A stretch of DNA of 12,048 nucleotides, from NCBI GenBank assembly GCA_947483025.1, contig CANKMK010000006.1, positions 1 to 12,048 on the forward strand. Direction: 5' to 3'. The position numbers were made by a program, and so were the translations under genes. Source of the stretch: Chloroflexota bacterium. GTDB lineage: Bacteria; Chloroflexota; Limnocylindria; Limnocylindrales; Limnocylindraceae. Shown piece after piece: positions 6,270 through 12,048 of this stretch; position 1 is the stretch's first letter; the number at the start of each line of letters is the position of its first letter. Below the pieces are notes generated by a model. It saw only the letters and a list, made by a program, of their open reading frames with translations, was not told the DNA's origin and searched no databases.

Positions 6270-9086
6270 ATGGAACACAGAGCGGCATCTCGTATGACGC
6301 TCCGTCGCGCCATCGCGCTCGCAGGGGCCGCCCTCCTCTGCTTCTCAAGCGTGGTGGGTGTGGCGGGTGCTAATCCGACCCCTGCGGCCGCCGCAACCTT
6401 CGTGCAGAAGCCCTGCACCGACTGGAAGAGCCAGATCTCCCCTCCTGATGTTATTCGGGTGCTCCGTACCAACTCCGGGGTTGTGGAAGAGATCCCCTTC
6501 AAGCTCTACGTCTACCGCACCCACGTGGCCGAGTTCTACACGGAGTACAAGGCAAGCCCCTACAGCGATGCCCTCCTCGGCGTTGGCGCCATTGCGATCA
6601 AGCAGAACGCCTGGACCTGGACCATGAAGCGCCCAAGCGGCGAGCGAAACTGGTGGGCGGTCTCCAACACCACCGCGACCCAGCAAGAGTGGGTTCGCGG
6701 CGACCTTGCCGACGATGGATCCCTGAACGGAACCTTCGGGCGCACCAACAGCACAAACGCCAAGCGAGCCGACGAGAACTTCAAGATTCGCGTGGCGATG
6801 CGCATTCGCTTTGGCGCCGACCTACTCGATGATGGCATCGGCGGGCTCGTGCGCAACGATGCCACGGGGCACTACACGGCCCCCCTTGCCGTGTACAACG
6901 AGAGCGGCGGATTCGTACCCGTCACCTCACTCCCAGCCGACACCCCACGCTCCTGCTTCGACGTGACCGACGAGCCGTCGATCAATCAGATCTATCGCAC
7001 CGGTGGCATTTACGATCCAGGCTGGACCTCTGGTGGTCGCAGCACTGCGCGATACAACGCCGCGGTAGATGCAACCTGGGGGATCACCGTTCAGCGACTC
7101 AAGGAAGATGGCAAGTGGTACTTCGCCAACCCAGGCTTCTACGGCAGCTGGAACGGTGGCGGTGGCTCCACGACTGGATGCCTTGTGCCGCCAAAGGCTG
7201 GCCAAACGGGCATTCCACTCCGACACGCGACGCAGCCAGGGCACTGGCGCGGCGTTTCGGTGTTTGTGATGAATGCCGACACCTGCGCAAAAGAGAAGGA
7301 CCTCTCCGTCGAAGAACTGATTCGTTATGTCTGGTACACGGTGGACGCAAACGCCACCAGCGAAACGTCGTATAGCGTTCCAGGATCGCGCGCCTACAAA
7401 TACAGCATCAACTGGGTTGAGTCGAACCGCATCATCTCGCCCGGCATCGACGTGACTGGTGATGGTAAGGGCGACTTCACCGCAATCGGTGCGAACGGCG
7501 CAATCAAGTTCCTCTCATCTGACAAGTACGTGGGGAGCAATGGCCGCCTGCGAAACCGGGTCCCTGGAACGGTGCCGGCCCTAGCAGGCAACACCCTCAT
7601 CGACCGCACGATCGCCCGAACTGAGCGTGATGGGGGCCTCTCGGTCCTCAGCCTCTGGCGCGCCTCGAGCGGGGCAACCAGCCTGATCAAGACCCCAATC
7701 TCGAGTGGCGTGCTGGGCACCTCGGTCACGATCCTCGACGCCTATACCGGCTTCGATGCCACGGCAGACCTGGCCCTTGATGTGGCCGACACCTCGGCCG
7801 ACATCATTCAGGAGTTCTTCATTACGGAACGCACCCCAGATCTAACCGACACCACCGCGGCGCGCGTGCGCCTCTTCGAGGTCAACGCCGACGGGGCGCC
7901 AATGCAGCTTCTTGAAAGTGCCACCGGCCCCGACGCTGTCACCGTGCTGCGCGACGTCACCGGCGACGGTGTGCCAGATGCCACCGTGCTCTGGCGCGCC
8001 AGCGACGGGTCGTTCATGGCTTCGCAGGCCGCAGGAACGGTGAGCTTCACGCCGAACACGCACTGGTCACTCGGCACCTTGAGCACACCAGGCGCACTGC
8101 TCTGGCCAGTCGCCAAGGGCTGGAGCGTCACTGCCGCCGATGCACTCGGCGATACCGGCGCTGAGCTGTACCTCAGCTATCGCGACCTGAAGGGGATCGG
8201 GCACATTGTGCGCCTGGCAATGAACGAGGTCATTGATCTTGCAAGCCCACCCGTTGCAAACCCTGATCTTGTCTTCACTCCAGAAACAGAGCCGTCGCAA
8301 ATCACCACCGTGCGCAAAGGCGAGAGCACACTCGCCAAGGTTGCTGCGCGACTCGGCTACAAGAGCGGTACCGATGCATACGCCACCTTCTTTGCGCTGA
8401 ACGCAGGCCCAACACGTACAGAGACGATTAGAAAGGGCGACACCTACGCCAAGATTGCAGCCCGTGTCGATCGCACCGAGGGCTGCCTACGCTCGATGAA
8501 TCCGAAGAGTTCTACCGTTGCGTATCCGGCAAAGGTGTTGGTGGTCGGCAAGACGGTCAACGTTCCGCTCGACAGCACCTGTGTTTACACCGCGAAGAGC
8601 GTGATGTATCGCAACGCACCAGTGCGCATTCTTGCTGGCGAGTTTGATTGGCTCAAGGCGGGCGACACCTGGGAGACGGTGGCAACGCGCGCTGCCGCCA
8701 TTGGCGTGACCGTTGATGCTGCAGGCCTTGCCGAGCTGAACCCAGACGTTGACCTCACAACGGCCACCGCCGGTACCGAAGTGCGGATTCGCGCCCCATG
8801 GGCGGCCGCGGTGCGCAGCAACGCACCCGCCACCACCTTCACGGTGGGCGCCCGCAGCTACGCCTGGGGGAGCCCGCTCGAGGTCTGGAAGACCACCGCC
8901 TCAGGGAGCGTGCCCACCCTCGTGGCCCGCGACTGGACCGGCGACGGCATCCTCGACCTCTTCTTCACCAGCGTCTCCTCGACGGGGAGCGTGACCCTGC
9001 AGCGCCTCGGCTATACGAGTGGCCGACTGGTGCTCAAAGAGAAGATCACACGCGCTTCAGTAGGGAAGGGTTGGACCCTGCAGTAG
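6270..9086 (+). CDS. Large secreted protein: SpoIID/LytB-like domain, FG-GAP-type calcium loops, LysM-like repeats
   Basis: 938 residues. A signal peptide covers about 1-42 (RMTLRR, hydrophobic core, AAAA near 38-42). An N-terminal region (about 60-360) resembles SpoIID/LytB, a peptidoglycan lytic transglycosylase family: VEEIPFKLYVYRTHVAEF with a glutamate at 88 where the catalytic one lies, then DALLGVGAIAIKQNAW (100-115) and YNAAVDATWGITV (262-274). Calcium-loop motifs of the FG-GAP/VCBS type follow: DVTGDGKGD (394-402), DVTGDGVPD (562-570), a degenerate DALGDTGAE (624-632), and DWTGDGILD (888-896). Between the last two lie three LysM-like units: TTVRKGESTLAKVAARLG (679-696), ETIRKGDTYAKIAARV (718-733) and LKAGDTWETVATRA (795-808), the last followed by AELNPDVDL. 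LysM units bind glycan chains. The protein probably acts on or binds the cell wall outside the cell; enzymatic activity is unproven. It appears monocistronic. Confidence 0.8.
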   Translation: MEHRAASRMTLRRAIALAGAALLCFSSVVGVAGANPTPAAAATFVQKPCTDWKSQISPPDVIRVLRTNSGVVEEIPFKLYVYRTHVAEFYTEYKASPYSDALLGVGAIAIKQNAWTWTMKRPSGERNWWAVSNTTATQQEWVRGDLADDGSLNGTFGRTNSTNAKRADENFKIRVAMRIRFGADLLDDGIGGLVRNDATGHYTAPLAVYNESGGFVPVTSLPADTPRSCFDVTDEPSINQIYRTGGIYDPGWTSGGRSTARYNAAVDATWGITVQRLKEDGKWYFANPGFYGSWNGGGGSTTGCLVPPKAGQTGIPLRHATQPGHWRGVSVFVMNADTCAKEKDLSVEELIRYVWYTVDANATSETSYSVPGSRAYKYSINWVESNRIISPGIDVTGDGKGDFTAIGANGAIKFLSSDKYVGSNGRLRNRVPGTVPALAGNTLIDRTIARTERDGGLSVLSLWRASSGATSLIKTPISSGVLGTSVTILDAYTGFDATADLALDVADTSADIIQEFFITERTPDLTDTTAARVRLFEVNADGAPMQLLESATGPDAVTVLRDVTGDGVPDATVLWRASDGSFMASQAAGTVSFTPNTHWSLGTLSTPGALLWPVAKGWSVTAADALGDTGAELYLSYRDLKGIGHIVRLAMNEVIDLASPPVANPDLVFTPETEPSQITTVRKGESTLAKVAARLGYKSGTDAYATFFALNAGPTRTETIRKGDTYAKIAARVDRTEGCLRSMNPKSSTVAYPAKVLVVGKTVNVPLDSTCVYTAKSVMYRNAPVRILAGEFDWLKAGDTWETVATRAAAIGVTVDAAGLAELNPDVDLTTATAGTEVRIRAPWAAAVRSNAPATTFTVGARSYAWGSPLEVWKTTASGSVPTLVARDWTGDGILDLFFTSVSSTGSVTLQRLGYTSGRLVLKEKITRASVGKGWTLQ

Positions 9087-9164
9087 GGTCAAAACCGCCC
9101 ATTCTTGTGCAAGATCACAATCTAGCCACCCCCTAAACCGCACCCCAGCCCCCCAGAAACGCCG

Positions 9165-9170
9165 TATTCT
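9165..9170 (+). promoter_or_regulatory. Possible -10 box (TATTCT) of the glutamine synthetase gene
   Basis: TATTCT is the best TANNNT match in the 170-base gap before glnA. It would give a leader of about 80 bases that contains three hairpins and ends in a strong Shine-Dalgarno sequence. No -35 consensus is seen. Confidence 0.4.
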
Positions 9171-9185
9171 CCCCTCGACGGCTTC

Positions 9186-9251
9186 TCCCCTGGCTTTCAG
9201 GGGGTGAAATCTGTGCCGTACGCACAAGATTCGGGCACTGCCCGGTGGAGG
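9186..9251 (+). promoter_or_regulatory. Structured glnA leader with three consecutive hairpins and Shine-Dalgarno
   Basis: Hairpin 1 pairs CCCCTG with CAGGGG around loop GCTTT (9187-9203, extendable by a G-U pair). Hairpin 2 is TGTGC-CGTAC-GCACA (9212-9226). Hairpin 3 is CGGGC-ACT-GCCCG (9232-9244) and ends two bases before GGAGG at 9247-9251, six bases ahead of the ATG at 9258. Stacked hairpins ending at the ribosome binding site suggest leader-mediated control, but I do not recognise a known riboswitch class. Confidence 0.4.
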
Positions 9252-9257
9252 GGGATC

Positions 9258-10640
9258 ATGTCGAAGGGGTATGGAACACGCACCGAGGCTGAAACCAAGG
9301 CGGCGCTCGCCACGGTCGCCAAGGCCGAGAAGGCCGGCATTCGCACCGTGCAGCTGCAGTTCGTGGACCTGCACGGCATTACCAAGAGCGTGCAGATCCC
9401 GATCCACATGATGCCGAACGCCATCAAGCACGGCACCTGGTTCGATGGCTCCTCAGTGGAAGGTTTCACGCGCATCGCCGAGAGCGATCAGATGTTGCGA
9501 CCCGACATGGATACGTGGCGCATTCTGCCGTGGGCTCCCGCCGAGAGCGGCGCCGGCACAGCACGCGTGATCTGCGATGTGCTCCTTCCGGACGGCTCAC
9601 CATTTGCCGGTGATCCACGTGGTGCACTGCGCCGCCAGGTCGAGCGCGCAGCAAAGCTCGGCTACAAGGTGAACATGGGACCAGAGCTGGAGTTCTTCCT
9701 CTTTGAGTACGGCGCCGATGGGCATCCGGTAACGAAGCCGCACGACAAGGCGGGCTACTTCGACTTCACCGGCGATCAGGGCATCGAAGTGCGTCAAGAC
9801 ATGGTCGACGCCCTCGAGGCACTCGGCATCAAGATCGAGACGGCGCACCATGAGGTTGCACCGGGTCAGCACGAGATTGACTTCGAGTATTCGGACTCAC
9901 TCTCGACCGCCGACAACGCCACCACCTTCAAGTACGCGTTGAAGGAGATCGCCAAGCAGCACGGCCTGTATGCAAGCTTCATGCCGAAGCCGATCTATGG
10001 CATCAATGGTTCAGGCATGCACACGCATATCAGCCTTGCGAGCCTCAAGACCGGCAAGAACGTCTTCTACGACGCGAAGGATAAGTACAGCCTTTCGCCA
10101 ATCGCCAAGTCGTACATGGCCGGCATTCTGAAGCACGCGCGTTCGATGATCGCGGTGTTGGCACCAACGGTGAACTCGTACAAGCGACTCGTTCCCGGGT
10201 ACGAAGCGCCGACGTATTTGGTGTGGGGGCGACGCAATCGCTCGGCACTGATTCGCGTGCCGATGATTTCGGCGGGCCGCTCGGTCGAAGCAACGCGCAT
10301 GGAGCTGCGCTGCCCAGACCCATCGGCGAACCCGTACCTCGCCTTTGCGGTGATGATCGCCGCGGGCCTCGACGGCATCGAGAAGAAGATGGTGCTGCCA
10401 GACCCGGTCGAGGAGTCGCTCTACGAGATGGACTCCGTGCGGGTCGCCCAGAAGGGGATCCAGGAGCTGCCAGGGAGCCTGATCGAGGCGATCGAAGAGC
10501 TCAAGGCGAACCCAGTCATCTGCGGCGCCCTCGGTGAGCACATCCTTTCGCACTTCTTGGACGCCAAGCAGGCCGAGTGGGACGAGTACCGCACGCACGT
10601 CTCGAATTGGGAGGTTGAGCGCTACCTCGAGCTCTACTAG
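9258..10640 (+). CDS. glnA: Glutamine synthetase, type I (GSI-alpha-like)
   Basis: 460 residues. It makes glutamine from glutamate, ammonia and ATP in the cytoplasm as a dodecamer. The N-terminal beta-Grasp domain holds VQLQFVDLHG (31-40) and WFDGSSVEGF (61-70). The catalytic domain holds MGPELEFFLFE (metal ligands E143, E145), HHEVAPGQHEIDFE (E199, E206), NGSGMHTHISL (H255), YKRLVPGYEAPTYLVWGRRNRSA (loop glutamate E316) and RMELRCPDPSANPYLAF (E349, R351). The E. coli-type adenylylation motif NLYDLP is absent; the aligned stretch reads SLYEMDS. R72 in TRIAESD aligns with R62 of B. subtilis GlnA, a residue linked to glutamine feedback inhibition. Both points favour GSI-alpha, regulated by feedback and not by adenylylation. 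ATG 9258 is chosen for its GGAGG; an upstream GTG at 9204 only adds unconserved residues. No GlnB/P-II or GlnR gene is nearby. Confidence 0.95.
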   Translation: MSKGYGTRTEAETKAALATVAKAEKAGIRTVQLQFVDLHGITKSVQIPIHMMPNAIKHGTWFDGSSVEGFTRIAESDQMLRPDMDTWRILPWAPAESGAGTARVICDVLLPDGSPFAGDPRGALRRQVERAAKLGYKVNMGPELEFFLFEYGADGHPVTKPHDKAGYFDFTGDQGIEVRQDMVDALEALGIKIETAHHEVAPGQHEIDFEYSDSLSTADNATTFKYALKEIAKQHGLYASFMPKPIYGINGSGMHTHISLASLKTGKNVFYDAKDKYSLSPIAKSYMAGILKHARSMIAVLAPTVNSYKRLVPGYEAPTYLVWGRRNRSALIRVPMISAGRSVEATRMELRCPDPSANPYLAFAVMIAAGLDGIEKKMVLPDPVEESLYEMDSVRVAQKGIQELPGSLIEAIEELKANPVICGALGEHILSHFLDAKQAEWDEYRTHVSNWEVERYLELY

Positions 10641-10647
10641 AACGAAC

Positions 10648-10662
10648 CGGGGTAACGCCCCG
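10648..10662 (+). terminator. Small hairpin just after glnA
   Basis: CGGGG-TAACG-CCCCG forms a five-pair stem with a five-base loop, eight bases after the glnA stop codon. No T-tract follows. It may work together with the larger hairpin immediately downstream. Confidence 0.35.
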
Positions 10663-10676
10663 TCACGAAGGTAGAA

Positions 10677-10709
10677 GGGGCGGGGGTCGCAGGGTGCGGC
10701 CCCCGCCTC
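10677..10709 (+). terminator. Very stable 14-pair hairpin, probable glnA terminator
   Basis: Positions 10677-10690 pair with 10696-10709 around the loop AGGGT, almost entirely G-C with two G-U pairs. It is the most stable hairpin I found in the window and sits between the glnA stop and the sigma factor promoter. It lacks a downstream T-tract, so termination may be of the non-canonical type or the stem may instead protect the 3' end of the mRNA. Confidence 0.6.
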
Positions 10710-10741
10710 AACGTATCTGCCGATTCCTCAGATTTCCCCGC

Positions 10742-10747
10742 TACACT
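10742..10747 (+). promoter_or_regulatory. -10 box (TACACT) of a leaderless sigma factor transcript
   Basis: TACACT ends seven bases before the ATG at 10755 with no Shine-Dalgarno. It looks like a housekeeping-type box, so the sigma factor gene need not depend on its own product for expression. Confidence 0.55.
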
Positions 10748-10754
10748 TCGCCTC

Positions 10755-11405
10755 ATGCCCAGCCTCAGTGATGAAGAGTTAGTTGCCGCCTGCCTCTCTG
10801 GAAAAGAGAGTGCCTACGCCGTGCTCATCGAGCGGTACAGCCCCAAGGTCTACCGCATCGCCGCACGCATCTGTCGCGACGCCACCGACGCTGAAGACGC
10901 CGTGCAGGAGACCTTCATTCAGGTCGTCCGCGACCTGCCGAAGTGGCGACCGCTGGGGCCGCTCGAAGCCTGGATCACCACCATCACCGTTCGCGTGGCG
11001 CAGAAGACCGACATGCGCTCCACACGCCACTCGCGTTCGAACACCACTATCAGCCCGGGTGGGGCCGAAGCTCCGGCGCGCGAGTTTGCCGACCCGCACG
11101 CCCATGACCCGGTGACCCAGGTGATGGCGCACGAGCTGCAGGCAGATCTTGGTACCGCACTGCAAAACATCTCCACCAAACACCGCGCCGCCGTGGTGCT
11201 GCGTTTTCAAGAGGGCCTCTCGGTCGCAGAGGCGGCAGCCATCCTCGGCCTCCCCGAGGCAACGGTGCGCACCCACACAGCACGTGGCCTGCGCGAGCTC
11301 CGCGAGGCGCTCGGCGACACGAGTCATCACGACAGCAACACCGACGATGTCGGGGGGGGGGCTCAAAGCGCCCCGCGAAAAAGGGGACGAGCAGAAACTA
11401 AGTAA
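10755..11405 (+). CDS. ECF-type RNA polymerase sigma-70 factor
   Basis: 216 residues. It directs RNA polymerase to a dedicated promoter set when released from its anti-sigma partner. Region 2 covers about 17-84, with FIELD-like core AYAVLIERYSPKVYRIAARI and DAEDAVQETFIQV (45-57), the conserved -10 recognition and core-binding part. A variable linker rich in Ser/Ala/His follows (85-125). Region 4 covers about 127-185: LQNISTKHRAAVVLRFQEG, then the helix-turn-helix LSVAEAAAILGLPEATVRTH and ARGLRELRE. A 30-residue polar tail (187-216) is not needed for the fold and contains three glycines encoded by a run of ten G (11352-11361). The anti-sigma gene follows 68 bases later. Subgroup cannot be assigned by eye. 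Confidence 0.92.
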   Translation: MPSLSDEELVAACLSGKESAYAVLIERYSPKVYRIAARICRDATDAEDAVQETFIQVVRDLPKWRPLGPLEAWITTITVRVAQKTDMRSTRHSRSNTTISPGGAEAPAREFADPHAHDPVTQVMAHELQADLGTALQNISTKHRAAVVLRFQEGLSVAEAAAILGLPEATVRTHTARGLRELREALGDTSHHDSNTDDVGGGAQSAPRKRGRAETK

Positions 11406-11457
11406 GCGCCGGCCAACGTGAAAAGTCTTCAAAAACGATCAACCCGAAAAGTTCACT

Positions 11458-11475
11458 ATGAGAGGATCGTCTCAT
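11458..11475 (+). promoter_or_regulatory. Hairpin over the Shine-Dalgarno and start codon of the anti-sigma gene
   Basis: ATGAGA-GGATCG-TCTCAT is a perfect six-pair inverted repeat whose 3' arm ends in the first two bases of the ATG at 11474 and whose 5' arm and loop contain the Shine-Dalgarno AGAGGA (11461-11466). In mRNA it would partly hide the start site. Confidence 0.35.
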
Positions 11476-11833
11476 GACCCTACGCCCGCCAGCACACAAG
11501 GATCTTGAGAGCGCCATTGAGGCGCGCCTCGCCGCAGGCGAAGTGCTTTCGCCAAGCCATGCCGACCACGTGCAAGGGTGCATGTCGTGCGCGCAACTCT
11601 TCGACGACCTCGCCGGACTGGCCGAGTCAACCCCATCGGCCCCCGCTGGCTTGAACCAGCGCGTGTTGCGCGCGGTGATCGCCGACCAGGAGCAGCTGCG
11701 CACCGCGGCCGCCCACCAGCGAACCCAGGGGGTGATCACCCTCACGATCCTCCGCGCCTTCCTAGTCATCACGGCTGTAACAATTGCCACCTTTAGCGCC
11801 GGAGTCTGGGCCGCCTCGATCCTCGGTAACTAG
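11474..11833 (+). CDS. Zinc-binding (ZAS-type) anti-sigma factor, membrane-bound
   Basis: 119 residues. It likely holds the preceding ECF sigma factor inactive at the membrane until a signal arrives. The N-terminal cytoplasmic part holds the ZAS signature H32-VQG-C36-MS-C39, with a second histidine at 29, inside helical sequence LESAIEARLAAGEVLSPSHADH. A linker of about 40 residues leads to one membrane helix (about 87-116, GVITLTILRAFLVITAVTIATF and onward). Only three residues follow, so there is almost no extracytoplasmic sensor domain; the signal may be sensed in the membrane, by the zinc site, or by a partner protein. The start is supported by AGAGGA at 11461-11466, seven bases upstream. 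Position directly after the sigma factor gene supports the pairing. Confidence 0.85.
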   Translation: MTLRPPAHKDLESAIEARLAAGEVLSPSHADHVQGCMSCAQLFDDLAGLAESTPSAPAGLNQRVLRAVIADQEQLRTAAAHQRTQGVITLTILRAFLVITAVTIATFSAGVWAASILGN

Positions 11834-11842
11834 CCGACCTGA

Positions 11843-11905
11843 AACGCCCACCTACGCACCCCTCCTTCCTTAAGTAGGCACGCCCTAGGGGGCGTTTGAA
11901 ACGCC
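11843..11905 (+). promoter_or_regulatory. Alternative inverted-repeat hairpins in the leader of the second ZAS-like gene
   Basis: GGGCGTTT (11890-11897) can pair with three partners: AAACGCCC at 11843-11850, ACGCCC at 11880-11885, or (as GGCGTTT, 11891-11897) with AAACGCC at 11899-11905. The last pair forms the perfect palindrome GGCGTTTGAAACGCC. The region holds no gene. It may be a terminator for the anti-sigma gene, an operator, or an attenuator. Confidence 0.45.
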
Positions 11906-11932
11906 AGACCCCCCACCCCGCCTTTACCTGGT

Positions 11933-12048
11933 GTGAGCATCTGTGCACGCACCATTGAGCACGTGGAGCACTCCCTGGCCGAGGGGGTAGCCCTGGCCGC
12001 CCCGCACGCTCAGCACCTCGAGAGCTGCACCCCCTGCACCCAGACGGC
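11933..12048 (+). CDS. Second ZAS-like zinc-finger protein, N-terminal part only
   Basis: Partial: 38 codons and open at the right edge. From a GTG at 11933 it reads SICARTIEHVEHSLAEG and then APHAQHLESCTPC. That gives H28-x3-C32-x2-C35 with an extra histidine at 25, the same spacing as in the preceding anti-sigma factor; the residues before it (EH-x-L-AEG-x-AL) also resemble that protein's E-A-x-L-AAGE-x-L. It is therefore probably a paralogue, and either another anti-sigma factor or a zinc-binding membrane protein. The start is uncertain: no Shine-Dalgarno is visible, GTG 11963 is an in-frame alternative, and the TTTACC/TACCTG stretch just upstream does not match the leaderless spacing seen elsewhere. 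The coding frame itself is supported by the motif. Confidence 0.6.
   Translation, partial: MSICARTIEHVEHSLAEGVALAAPHAQHLESCTPCTQT

Noticed and set aside
9074..9090. GACCCT-GCAGT-AGGGTC hairpin over the stop codon of the SpoIID-like gene
   Set aside because: It overlaps the coding end and is followed by A, not T, so it is not a convincing terminator; possibly chance.
9204..9257. Longer glutamine synthetase start at GTG 9204
   Set aside because: It adds 18 residues unlike any GS N-terminus and ignores the strong GGAGG before ATG 9258.

Overview
The window looks like an ordinary chromosomal stretch of a high-GC bacterium (GC not counted; roughly 60-65% by eye) with a single-membrane (monoderm-like) envelope. 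The pointers are a LytR-CpsA-Psr (LCP) cell-wall ligase, a secreted SpoIID-like/LysM protein, a membrane-anchored secreted protein, a GSI-alpha-type glutamine synthetase without a recognisable adenylylation site, and several genes that appear to be read from leaderless mRNAs (TANNNT box 6-7 bases before the start codon). Chloroflexota (for example the Limnocylindria) is my best guess and Actinomycetota the main alternative; this is inference, because no rRNA or phylogenetic marker search was possible. I see no transposase, integrase, phage gene, CRISPR array or toxin-antitoxin pair.

Layout. 1-752 (minus): N-terminal 250 residues of an LCP protein that runs off the left edge. 801-877 (plus): tRNA-Pro(UGG), CCA encoded. 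939-1589: beta-carbonic anhydrase. 1674-2573: unrecognised signal-peptide protein with a C-terminal membrane anchor and a duplicated Cys/LPDG motif. 2626-3102 (minus): Lrp/AsnC regulator, convergent with the preceding gene and divergent from 3184-4623, a ResB-type cytochrome c biogenesis protein. The ResB stop overlaps the start of 4623-6212, a PucR-family regulator, so the two form a translationally coupled pair. 6270-9086: large secreted protein with a SpoIID-like domain, FG-GAP-type calcium loops and LysM-like repeats. 9258-10640: glutamine synthetase behind a leader with three small hairpins and in front of a very stable terminator-like hairpin. 10755-11405: ECF-type sigma factor. 11474-11833: its probable zinc-binding anti-sigma factor. 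11933-end: start of a second, related H-x3-C-x2-C protein, cut by the right edge.

The genes do not form one pathway. Three loose themes are visible: envelope building and remodelling (LCP, SpoIID/LysM protein, membrane-anchored protein); nitrogen and carbon housekeeping (glutamine synthetase, carbonic anhydrase, Lrp and PucR regulators); and a stress-type signalling module (sigma factor, anti-sigma, second ZAS-like protein). The least explained parts are the architecture of the 938-residue secreted protein, the duplicated Cys/LPDG protein, mutually exclusive hairpins at 11843-11905 before the second ZAS-like gene, a run of ten G inside the sigma factor gene, and the structured glnA leader.
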